Assembly: GCA_964530215.1 (NCBI GenBank)
Contig: CAZHAJ010000110.1
Coordinates: forward strand, 1-6,304
Direction: 5' to 3'
DNA length: 6,304 bases
Source of the DNA: JAAXTT01 sp964530215
Lineage (GTDB): Bacteria > Bacillota > Desulfotomaculia > Desulfotomaculales > Desulfocucumaceae
A model generated the notes under the pieces. It saw only the letters and a list, made by a program, of their open reading frames with translations, ran no database searches and was not told the origin of the DNA. Shown here piece after piece: positions 1 to 5,599 of this stretch. Position 1 is the first letter of the stretch; every line of letters starts with the position of its first letter. The translations under genes were made by a program, and so were the position numbers.

Positions 1-1
1 A

Positions 2-139
2 CAGATAACTTATCAGGGTATACCTGTGCTGGTGGAAAAAACTTCGCAAGGTCAGCAGAGAATTGTAAAACTGCTGAGCACTAACCCCTCCCACTATTTA
101 AGCAAGGAAACTGCTCCGGGAAGTATTATAAACATCTAA
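2..139 (+). CDS. YlzJ-like family protein, C-terminal 45 residues (5' end outside window)
   Basis: An open frame runs from the left edge to TAA at 137-139, so only the C-terminus is visible. It reads ITYQGIPVLVEK, then RIVKLLSTNPSHYL, then APGSIINI. This resembles the end of YlzJ-like proteins of spore formers as I remember them: a short beta-rich segment, then a (V/I)(V/K)xLLSTxPxxYL motif and a PGxxI tail. In Bacillus subtilis ylzJ lies beside tepA (ClpP-like) and spoIIIE; its molecular role is not known to me. A strong terminator follows 5 bases after the stop, so this gene ends a transcription unit separate from prkA. The H-type small acid-soluble spore protein family also has a 'YxGxPVxxE' stretch and was considered, but the LLSTNPSHYL motif favours YlzJ. 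The call rests on a remembered family pattern and a partial gene. Confidence 0.6.
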   Translation, partial: QITYQGIPVLVEKTSQGQQRIVKLLSTNPSHYLSKETAPGSIINI

Positions 140-144
140 CTTTT

Positions 145-183
145 TGCCGTCAAATGTAGAATTTGGCGGCATTTTAATTTTTT
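145..183 (+). terminator. Intrinsic terminator after the YlzJ-like gene
   Basis: An 11-bp stem pairs TGCCGTCAAAT (145-155) with ATTTGGCGGCA (161-171), with one G-U pair and a 5-nt loop (GTAGA). A T-rich tract follows (TTTTAATTTTTT). Its position 5 bases after the upstream stop fits Rho-independent termination, and it separates that operon from prkA. Confidence 0.85.
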
Positions 184-300
184 GCAAAGTCAGTGGTTAA
201 TTCTTTTAAAGGGTCCAGCATATCATATAAATATCAGTGTTTTTGTGCCAGTATAATCAGCGTTGCATATATATGTATAACACAGGGAGGGAGATGACCA
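184..300 (+). promoter_or_regulatory. prkA leader: ribosome binding site and uncertain promoter
   Basis: The region is AT-rich and holds the prkA 5' leader. A strong Shine-Dalgarno sequence, AGGGAGGGAG (284-293), lies 7 bases before the TTG at 301 and decides the start. An ATG at 294-296 is out of frame and overlaps the SD. A TATAAT hexamer at 252-257 could be a -10, but no recognisable -35 stands 16-18 bp upstream. CATATCATA (219-227) fits the sigma-K -10 pattern CATAnnnTA, but no AC is correctly placed as its -35. prkA is sigma-E dependent in B. subtilis; I could not place a convincing sigma-E promoter here. Confidence 0.4.
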
Positions 301-1089
301 TTGGATTTCTGGAAAAAGTCAGAAGAACATCGCACTCTGGAGAAGGACTTGGCTTGGGAAGGAAACTTCAGTGACTATTTAAAAATAGTAAAAAATTCAG
401 TGGAAGTTTGTCAGGTAGCACACTCCAGGATTTATGAAATGATTAAATCAGCCGGGATAGAAAGTGTCAATGGCCGAAACAAGTATAATTTTTTTTCCTC
501 TGAGATTTTTGGTGTTGACGATACTTTGGAAAAATTGGTGGAAGAATATTTTCATCCCGCAGCCCGAAGACTTGACGTTAGAAAAAGGATTTTGTTGCTA
601 ATGGGGCCTGTAAGCGGAGGTAAATCAACATTAGTTCATATGTTAAAAAAAGGACTGGAGAGATTTAGCAGAACTGAAAAAGGAGCAGTTTATGCCATTA
701 AAGGATGTCCAATGCACGAGGAGCCATTGCATTTAGTCCCCAAAGAATTGAGAGGAGAGTTCGAAGAGATATATGGTGCTTATATCGAGGGAGAACTTTG
801 TCCGTCATGTCGTATGATGGTAGACAATAAATATCAGGGAAAAATTGAAAATGTCCCTGTAGAGAGAGTTTTCTTTTCCGAAGACAATAGGGTGGGAATA
901 GGTACATTTACTCCTTCCGATCCAAAATCCCAAGATATAGCGGATCTAACAGGAAGCGTGGATTTTGCCACTATAGCAGAATACGGTTCGGAATCTGATC
1001 CTAGGGCTTATCGTTTTGACGGGGAACTTAATATAGCAAATCGAGGTATTATGGAGTTTCAGGAGATGTTTAAAGTCATACAACTTTAA
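301..1089 (+). CDS. prkA: PrkA (AAA+ serine protein kinase family), N-terminal part, interrupted by the element
   Basis: This is the first 256 codons of PrkA plus a six-residue tail (FKVIQL, then TAA) read from inserted DNA. Intact PrkA has about 630 residues. The fragment has the family N-terminus, a Walker A motif GPVSGGKST at about 102-110, the KGCPMHEEPLHL segment (134-145), the long conserved run GTFTPSDPKSQD to YGSESDPRAYRFDGELN (201-244) and a Walker B-like RFDGELN (238-244). It stops at NRGIMEFQEM, in the middle of a conserved block. PrkA of spore formers is associated with sporulation; it is described as a serine/threonine kinase, and some work reports protease activity. The start is TTG at 301 with a strong SD. 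The continuation is found in the same frame from 5620. No other stop or frameshift disturbs the fragment, so it looks like half of a functional gene, not a decaying one. As it stands it keeps the nucleotide-binding motifs but lacks the remaining AAA+ and kinase-like regions. Confidence 0.95.
   Translation: MDFWKKSEEHRTLEKDLAWEGNFSDYLKIVKNSVEVCQVAHSRIYEMIKSAGIESVNGRNKYNFFSSEIFGVDDTLEKLVEEYFHPAARRLDVRKRILLLMGPVSGGKSTLVHMLKKGLERFSRTEKGAVYAIKGCPMHEEPLHLVPKELRGEFEEIYGAYIEGELCPSCRMMVDNKYQGKIENVPVERVFFSEDNRVGIGTFTPSDPKSQDIADLTGSVDFATIAEYGSESDPRAYRFDGELNIANRGIMEFQEMFKVIQL
1061..1083 (+). other. attL: left attachment site (core AGGAGATG plus element-side arm)
   Basis: The core AGGAGATG occupies 1061-1068 and forms parts of the PrkA codons Q-E-M. 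To its right is element DNA with ATACAA at 1078-1083, lying 13.5-18.5 bp from the core centre (1064.5). This is the exact mirror of TTGTAT at 5600-5605 in attR. Identity with attR resumes after one mismatch as TTAA (1070-1073). The prkA-derived side extends to the left. Confidence 0.82.
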
Positions 1090-1097
1090 ATTATTTC

Positions 1098-1128
1098 AAA
1101 CCGAGCAGAAGTGCCGGTTTTTTTATTT
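1098..1128 (+). terminator. Intrinsic terminator just inside the element's left end
   Basis: AAACCG (1098-1103) pairs with CGGTTT (1115-1120). After a bulged A, an inner GC/GC adds two pairs around an AGAAGT loop, and a run of seven or more T follows. It lies 9 bases after the premature prkA stop. It would end transcripts from the prkA promoter inside the element, so the unexcised locus would give only a short prkA message. Confidence 0.7.
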
Positions 1129-1183
1129 TATTAATAGACAAATACAATAAAGATTGTTTATCTGCTGGAGGGAATATAGAATT

Positions 1184-1194
1184 TTTGTCGAAAG
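1184..1194 (+). promoter_or_regulatory. Candidate Spo0A box
   Basis: TTTGTCGAAAG contains TGTCGAA at 1186-1192, a full match to the Spo0A box TGNCGAA with the usual preceding Ts. I found no other full match in the window on either strand. It lies in the 354-bp non-coding stretch 1090-1443, about 110 bp upstream of the likely promoter of the HTH-ImmA gene. That distance is large for direct control and a short motif can occur by chance, so the call is tentative. Between it and the promoter I see only AT-rich sequence. Confidence 0.35.
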
Positions 1195-1302
1195 CTTGTA
1201 ATTAAAGACAATTAATTAAATATAATATTCAGTGTTTTTTAGATAAAACAGATAATATTTGTGAATAATGAAGATAATATAAACTTAATTTTGAAAATTT
1301 AC

Positions 1303-1339
1303 TTGACAGTTATCTATCTGTTGGTTACTTTACTGTTAA
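1303..1339 (+). promoter_or_regulatory. Sigma-A-like promoter with overlapping inverted repeats (possible operator)
   Basis: A perfect TTGACA (1303-1308) is followed after 17 bp by TACTTT (1326-1331), a weak -10 that keeps the T, A and final T positions. Overlapping it, TTGACAGT (1303-1310) and ACTGTTAA (1332-1339) form an inverted repeat with 7 of 8 positions matching. TATCTGT (1315-1321) is the inverse of ACAGATA at 1248-1254. HTH_3 regulators commonly bind such half-sites near their own promoters, so autoregulation by the downstream HTH-ImmA protein is plausible but unproven. Confidence 0.4.
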
Positions 1340-1443
1340 AGGGACTTTATTTGGGGTGATACAATTGCTTATTGTTACATTCTGTAAAATTACCAGATAT
1401 AGTTGGAGTTATTGATTTAATAAACAGTAGGAGAGGTTAGACT

Positions 1444-2631
1444 ATGAGACCTGGAACCCCGGCATTTGTAGGTGCAAGATTAAAAGAGGCGCGTGAAGCA
1501 AGAGGTTTAACAGCCATTTCATTAGCTGAGCAAATCGGTGTAAGCAGACAAGCAGTTTCTCAATATGAACATGGAAGTGTTACTCCACATCCTTCGGTTA
1601 TGAGCAGAATAACTTCGATATTAAATCTTCCGTATGAGTTCTTTTGGCAGCCATCAAGAACAGTTTCCGGAAATGTGTTTTTTAGGACCAACAGTACCGG
1701 AGAAAAAAATTGCAAGATACGTGGCAATTGGCGCGTTCAATGGCTTGAGGATATATATGATTATCTTCAGAGATTTATTCAATTCCCACCCCTAAACATG
1801 CCAGATTTTGGGATACCTAAGGATATAACTGAGATTACAGATGAAATGATTGAAACAGTGGCTCAGAATCTGAGAAAATATTGGATGCTTGGAAACGGAG
1901 CCATTGATAATGTGGTCAGAATGCTTGAAAAGAACGGTATAATTGTTTCCATTGATACGGTCAGTACCGAATCTATAGATACTTTTTCATGCTGGGATGA
2001 AAGTCACAAGCCATGCATATTGTTAAACTCAGGTTCAGCTGCAAAAATAAGATTTGACGCTGCTCATGAGTTAGGCCATATAATACTTCACCAGAACTTA
2101 TGTGAAGAGGTTATGTGCAGCAAAGAAACATTTAAGAAAGCTGAGGCTCAAGCAGATCATTTTGCTTTAGCATTTCTTTTGCCCAAAGAAACATTTATTA
2201 AGGAGTGTAATAGTGTAAGCTTAGAATTTTTAAGAGCTATGAAGGCCAAGTGGAAGCTTTCTGTAGCAATGATGATAAAAAGGGCAAAACAGCTTGGTTT
2301 ATGTACCGAAGAAGAAGCACGCAATCTGCTGAAATCATATTCCAGAAGGGGCTGGAAAGAGAAGGAACCTTTGGATGATGAGCTTGAAGTAGCTGAGCCG
2401 GATTTATTGCGCTTGGCTTTTGAGTTGATTATGGAGAAAGGTATTCAAACCAGAAGTGATATTCTTAACAGCTTACCAATATCCAGTGTGGATATTGAAC
2501 AACTTGCAGGTTTGCCGGAAGGATTTCTGGACGAGGAGCCGCTGGTTATTGAATTAAACCAAGCTGCAGGAAGGCATCTGCAAAAGCATGAAAATGAAGA
2601 CTTGAGTGTTACAATTAACAAGGAAAAGTAA
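1444..2631 (+). CDS. XRE-family HTH regulator fused to ImmA/IrrE metallopeptidase
   Basis: The 395-residue protein begins with an HTH_3/XRE DNA-binding domain (about 9-65; LAEQIGVSRQAVSQYEHG at about 27-44). A linker leads to an ImmA/IrrE (COG2856-type) zinc metallopeptidase domain at about 140-260. The motif HELGH (208-212) lies in FDAAHELGHIILH and supplies two zinc-binding His and the catalytic Glu; Glu234, in E-x-x-A-D-x-F-A, is the likely third ligand. The C-terminus (about 285-395) is helical and acidic and not recognised. Proteins of this class are common on mobile elements: ImmA of ICEBs1 cleaves its partner repressor to induce the element. Here sensor or repressor and protease are in one chain, so it could regulate the element or act as a stand-alone stress regulator. 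The ATG has a good SD, AGGAGAGG (1429-1436), 7 bases upstream. The gene converges on mscS across a shared terminator. All catalytic residues are present and it looks intact. Its target is unknown. Confidence 0.9.
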   Translation: MRPGTPAFVGARLKEAREARGLTAISLAEQIGVSRQAVSQYEHGSVTPHPSVMSRITSILNLPYEFFWQPSRTVSGNVFFRTNSTGEKNCKIRGNWRVQWLEDIYDYLQRFIQFPPLNMPDFGIPKDITEITDEMIETVAQNLRKYWMLGNGAIDNVVRMLEKNGIIVSIDTVSTESIDTFSCWDESHKPCILLNSGSAAKIRFDAAHELGHIILHQNLCEEVMCSKETFKKAEAQADHFALAFLLPKETFIKECNSVSLEFLRAMKAKWKLSVAMMIKRAKQLGLCTEEEARNLLKSYSRRGWKEKEPLDDELEVAEPDLLRLAFELIMEKGIQTRSDILNSLPISSVDIEQLAGLPEGFLDEEPLVIELNQAAGRHLQKHENEDLSVTINKEK

Positions 2632-2653
2632 GATTAACTATCTGTGAACACAG

Positions 2654-2697
2654 AAATAAATAACACCCCGCGTTAACCCGCGGGGTGTTATTTATTT
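2654..2697. terminator. Bidirectional intrinsic terminator between convergent genes
   Basis: A perfect 19-bp inverted repeat (2654-2672 and 2679-2697) surrounds a 6-nt loop, TTAACC. The GC-rich core ACACCCCGCG/CGCGGGGTGT is flanked by A-rich and T-rich arms, so it works on either strand. It serves the HTH-ImmA gene (+, ends 2631) and mscS (-); the mscS stop codon (2692-2694) lies inside one arm. Confidence 0.92.
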
Positions 2698-3714
2698 ACT
2701 CAACTGTACAACGCTTTTGGGGTAGGGTATCTCTATATTCTCTCTTTCCAATACGTTTTTGAACCTTCTTCGCAATTCCCTTTCAACCGCCCACTGCTCA
2801 CCGGGTGTTGTTTTGGCCACTATTCTTATATCCACTGAAAAATTACTTAAAGCGATAACTCCTTGAACAACAGGTATTTCTTTAATATCAGGGATATCAT
2901 CAAAGGCCTGCTGGCATTCCTTTCGCAGGATATTTAAAACTTCATCCACATTTTCCTCATATGCTATGCCGATTATTACCTGTGCTATCATAAGCCCTCT
3001 ATTATAATTGGTTACTTTAGTGATTTCTCCGTTGGGAATAATATGGAGCTCCCCCGACCATTTTCTTATTTTGCTTGTACGCAGTCCAATTTCTTCAGTT
3101 GTCCCAATTACACCGGCAACTTCCACAAAATCACCCACCGAAAATTGGTTTTCAAATATAATAAAAAACCCGCTAATGACATCTTTTACTAGGTTTTGGG
3201 CACCAAACCCTACAGCCAAACCTATGATGCCGGCACTGGCTAGGATAGCACTGGTGTTGACATTAAACAACTGCAATATTGTCAGTCCTGCCAAGAAAAA
3301 TACTATATATGTCAGGGTGTTTATTAGTAAGATTTCCAGAGTATAGGCTCGACCTTTATCAAACAATCCGTCTGTAAGCCCTTTACCCGAGAAAGTACGC
3401 CTGATAAAAGCACGTCCAAACTTAATGGTGATTTTGGCAGCAAAGACAATACCAACTATTTTTAGAGCTATAATACCAATAATTTTTAGGTCAACAGCTG
3501 TTATTAAACGGAAGTTAAATATTTCCAAAATAATTATTAGTGCAATGAAACCTGCCAGGAAAGGTAATATCGATTTAATCAACACAGGTACAGAGAACTC
3601 TGATATTTCTGTTTCCTGCTCTTTGGCTTTTTTTTCTTTTTCCAGCTTGCCTAAAAAAAAGGTAGCTATTTTAACAATAAAAAAAGTAATTAGAATTACT
3701 GCAGTGGACCACAT
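2692..3714 (-). CDS. Small-conductance mechanosensitive channel (MscS family)
   Basis: This is a membrane channel that opens under membrane tension to release solutes. Counting from the ATG at 3714, hydrophobic segments lie at about 3-22, 47-66, 78-96 and 128-150. The glycine/alanine-rich pore helix TM3 follows at about 155-175 (ILASAGIIGLAVGFGAQNLV), with VKDVISGFFIIFENQFSVGD, the hallmark linking TM3 to the beta domain, at about 176-195. The cytoplasmic alpha/beta part contains IRKWSGELHIIPNGEI (216-231), the usual R-xx-DG-xxxxIPN region with SG in place of DG. The 340-residue length suits an MscS with extra N-terminal helices. The start is unclear: the ATG has no Shine-Dalgarno, while the frame stays open 22 codons further to ATT at 3778-3780, just behind AAGGCGGTGG (3781-3790). 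The true protein may therefore begin upstream with a rare start. It is opposite in strand to the recombinase and not obviously part of mobility. It resembles a chromosomal gene carried as cargo. Confidence 0.9.
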   Translation of the reverse strand: MWSTAVILITFFIVKIATFFLGKLEKEKKAKEQETEISEFSVPVLIKSILPFLAGFIALIIILEIFNFRLITAVDLKIIGIIALKIVGIVFAAKITIKFGRAFIRRTFSGKGLTDGLFDKGRAYTLEILLINTLTYIVFFLAGLTILQLFNVNTSAILASAGIIGLAVGFGAQNLVKDVISGFFIIFENQFSVGDFVEVAGVIGTTEEIGLRTSKIRKWSGELHIIPNGEITKVTNYNRGLMIAQVIIGIAYEENVDEVLNILRKECQQAFDDIPDIKEIPVVQGVIALSNFSVDIRIVAKTTPGEQWAVERELRRRFKNVLERENIEIPYPKSVVQLSK

Positions 3715-3903
3715 TAGTTTTGCAGTCAGATAAGGATCTTTAAAAACATTTAGAAATATATTGAAGCCGTCTATCTGAATCCACCGCCTTATTTACAATT
3801 GTGTTTTAGCACACATATACAATAATAACGGCAAAACCGGGTATTTTTCAAGGAGTTTTTTAATTTATTATTTATGATATTTGGGGATGTCGCTTAATAG
3901 TAT

Positions 3904-4005
3904 TTAGCAAGTATCTCCTTTGTTGAATGCTAACAGCAGCATTAATGCTTTGATGATGTATCCTTCGTCCGATGGGTCATTGCTGTAATGATTATTTATA
4001 ATCAT
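3904..4005 (-). CDS. Possible small protein, 33 residues, divergent from the recombinase
   Basis: The ORF starts at ATG 4005 (read on the minus strand) behind a good Shine-Dalgarno, AAGGTGAG, 4 bases upstream, and ends with TAA at 3904. The product begins MIINNHYSNDPSDEGYI; the second half (about 17-28, IIKALMLLLAFN) could be an amphipathic or hydrophobic helix. I recognise no family. It diverges from the serine recombinase gene, with 64 bp between the starts, and is followed on the same strand by mscS about 120 bp later; the DNA between (3781-3903) shows nothing else I can support. A small ORF beside a serine recombinase could be its recombination directionality factor, as small proteins are in SPbeta and the C. 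difficile skin element, but nothing in the sequence shows this. A 33-codon ORF can arise by chance; the ribosome binding site is the main support. Confidence 0.4.
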   Translation of the reverse strand: MIINNHYSNDPSDEGYIIKALMLLLAFNKGDTC

Positions 4006-4069
4006 GGCTCTCACCTTATACTTAAAATTATATTGATATATATGCTTTAAAGAGAAAGGGGTTTCTTGG
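4006..4069 (+). promoter_or_regulatory. Divergent intergenic region upstream of the recombinase, with its RBS
   Basis: These 64 bp separate the small minus-strand ORF from the recombinase. AAAGGGG (4055-4061) is a good Shine-Dalgarno 8 bases before the TTG at 4070 and fixes that start. TATACT (4017-4022) and TATATT (4029-4034) could be plus-strand -10 elements and TATAAT (4032-4027) a minus-strand one, but none has a convincing -35. ATA at 3998-4000 before TATACTTA (4017-4024) has sigma-E-like spacing, but the -10 match is poor. Recombinase control cannot be settled by eye. Confidence 0.35.
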
Positions 4070-5590
4070 TTGCAGGTGGCATTTTATGGTAGGGTAAGCA
4101 CTGAGGAGCAGGCTGAGCGAGGAAATATTTCGGGACAGGTGGAGTTTGCCAAAAACTATTTTAAACTGCATGGCGATCGCGAAGGCATAGAGGGATACCA
4201 TTTATATTTAGATGAAGGGGTTTCAGGTTCTCTGCCGCTGCACCAACGCAATGGAGGTGCAAAGCTATTGTCAGATGCACGAATGGGAAAATTCTCTGCT
4301 GTATATTTCTATCGCTTAGACAGATTGGCCCGTTCTACCCAGATAGTATTGAATACATATAATGAACTAGAAACATTGGGTATCAGCATAAAATCTATGA
4401 CAGAGGCTTTTGATACAGGTACGCCGGTGGGTAAATTTTTTATGACACTACTGGCCAGTATTGCAGCTTTAGAAAGGGAAACCATACTGGAGCGAACCCA
4501 GATGGGAAAGGAAAGAAAATCAAGGGAAGGGTGTTGGACTTCAGGGCCGCCGCCTTTTGGCTATAGGATTGGTGAAGATAAAAAACTAGAGATCTATCGG
4601 CCCGAAGCTTTGACAGTAGAATTGATATTTAACCTATACAGTGAGGGTATGGGAATGGTTTCCATTGCTAAATATCTTAATGCCAGAAAAGTGCCTACGC
4701 CAAATGCATCAAAGGGTAATAAAGTTAAAACCTCCGGACTTTGGCAGGCAGGTCACATAAGTGTTATTTTAAGAGCCTGTGTGTACACAGGAAAATACTA
4801 TACTATGAAAAGGTCCAAGGGGACGAAAGAATCTAAAATACTTAATGTACCCAGCATCATATCCGAAGAAAAATTTAATCAAGTAAAGATATTGTTAAGC
4901 AAAAGTAATTTTGAAAGATGTTTTAAAGGCAAAAAATATATGCTTAGAGGGATTGTTTACTGCGGTCATTGCGGTTTAGCCATGGTGGGCAGCAGCAGTG
5001 GGGGACAACGGTTTTATTATCGTTGCCCCGGTACTGTTAATCATGGTCAAGGAAAGAAATGTACAAGCAAACTGCTCCAAGCTTTTACCATCGAGCAGGC
5101 AGTATGGTGTGAAATAAAAGCGTTTGTAAAGTCACCGGGAAATGTTTTGGAAAAGCTCAAAGAATCATTATTAAAATGTGAGAACTCAAACTGTTTAGGT
5201 AAAGAGATGGATTTAATCAATAAATTGCTTGCTGAGAAGAATGTTTCCAGGGAAAGGATAATCTCATTGTTGGCTAAAGGTGTTGTCTCACTTCAAGAGG
5301 CTGAAAGACAGCTGGAAAGAGAGGCATCAGAAATTATCTCGCTGAACAGACGAAGAGATTTTCTTTGCTCAAAATCAAGGGATAGCAATAACTTAGCGGA
5401 TTATAGTATTGGGCAAATAGCGAAAACACTATCAGAAACAATCGAGCAGATCAAACCTAACGCCGATTTGGTTAAATTATTGGTAGAAAAAGTGGTTGTC
5501 AGGACTGAAGAAGTGAACGGGGAAAGGGTTTCCTGTGCTGATATTTATTACCGGTTCCGAAATCATAAGCGGATAAAATCAGATTTATGA
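4070..5590 (+). CDS. Large serine recombinase (SpoIVCA-like site-specific integrase/excisionase)
   Basis: The 506-residue protein has the full architecture of large serine recombinases. The N-terminal resolvase domain (about 1-150) has nucleophile Ser10 in YGRVSTEEQ with Arg8, and the catalytic YRLDRLAR at 81-88. The long alpha-E helix (about 120-150) includes FFMTLLASIAALERE and ERTQMGKERK. The recombinase domain follows (about 160-280; GPPPFGYRI at 159-167, then AKYLNARKVPTPN). The zinc ribbon has Cys298, Cys301, Cys319 and Cys331 (CGHC...CP...C). The coiled-coil region lies at about 380-435, followed by a C-terminal tail. It would cut attL and attR with a 2-bp stagger, forming a Ser-DNA link. 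SpoIVCA of B. subtilis, the sigK skin recombinase, is of similar size. TTG at 4070 is chosen because SD AAAGGGG lies 8 bases upstream and the product starts just before the conserved strand. The gene ends 24 bp from the right core repeat, the usual place next to an att site. No catalytic residue is missing. Confidence 0.96.
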   Translation: MQVAFYGRVSTEEQAERGNISGQVEFAKNYFKLHGDREGIEGYHLYLDEGVSGSLPLHQRNGGAKLLSDARMGKFSAVYFYRLDRLARSTQIVLNTYNELETLGISIKSMTEAFDTGTPVGKFFMTLLASIAALERETILERTQMGKERKSREGCWTSGPPPFGYRIGEDKKLEIYRPEALTVELIFNLYSEGMGMVSIAKYLNARKVPTPNASKGNKVKTSGLWQAGHISVILRACVYTGKYYTMKRSKGTKESKILNVPSIISEEKFNQVKILLSKSNFERCFKGKKYMLRGIVYCGHCGLAMVGSSSGGQRFYYRCPGTVNHGQGKKCTSKLLQAFTIEQAVWCEIKAFVKSPGNVLEKLKESLLKCENSNCLGKEMDLINKLLAEKNVSRERIISLLAKGVVSLQEAERQLEREASEIISLNRRRDFLCSKSRDSNNLADYSIGQIAKTLSETIEQIKPNADLVKLLVEKVVVRTEEVNGERVSCADIYYRFRNHKRIKSDL

Positions 5591-5599
5591 TAGTTGTTT

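Noticed and set aside
2..139. H-type small acid-soluble spore protein instead of YlzJ-like
   Set aside because: The TYQGIPV segment fits both, but the LLSTNPSHYL and PGSII tail fit the YlzJ-like pattern and not the SASP-H ending.
219..227. CATATCATA upstream of prkA as a sigma-K -10 element
   Set aside because: No AC dinucleotide at the required distance upstream, and the region is AT-rich, so the match is not informative.
698..907. Antisense reading frame within prkA, and similar ones opposite mscS (3008-3346, 3425-3733) and the prkA C-half (5889-6272)
   Set aside because: Each lies wholly opposite a strongly conserved gene, lacks a ribosome binding site of note and has no recognisable domain.
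1070..1073. Crossover in the second shared stretch TTAA (also 5624-5627)
   Set aside because: It would also keep the frame (giving F instead of L at codon 257), but it is only 4 bp, and the mirrored TTGTAT/ATACAA arms are centred on AGGAGATG.
301..1089. prkA as a simple truncated pseudogene
   Set aside because: The missing part lies intact and in the same frame at 5620, with a matching 8-bp repeat at both joints and an intact recombinase between. An interrupted but restorable gene fits better than decay.
1365..1415. 16-codon leader peptide starting TTG behind GGGGTGAT, upstream of the HTH-ImmA gene
   Set aside because: Very short, with no composition or structure suggesting attenuation; likely chance.
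3801..3830. TATACAAT-like sigma-E -10 in the spacer between mscS and the small ORF
   Set aside because: No -35 at the proper spacing, and about 250 bp from the recombinase start with nothing else downstream on that strand.
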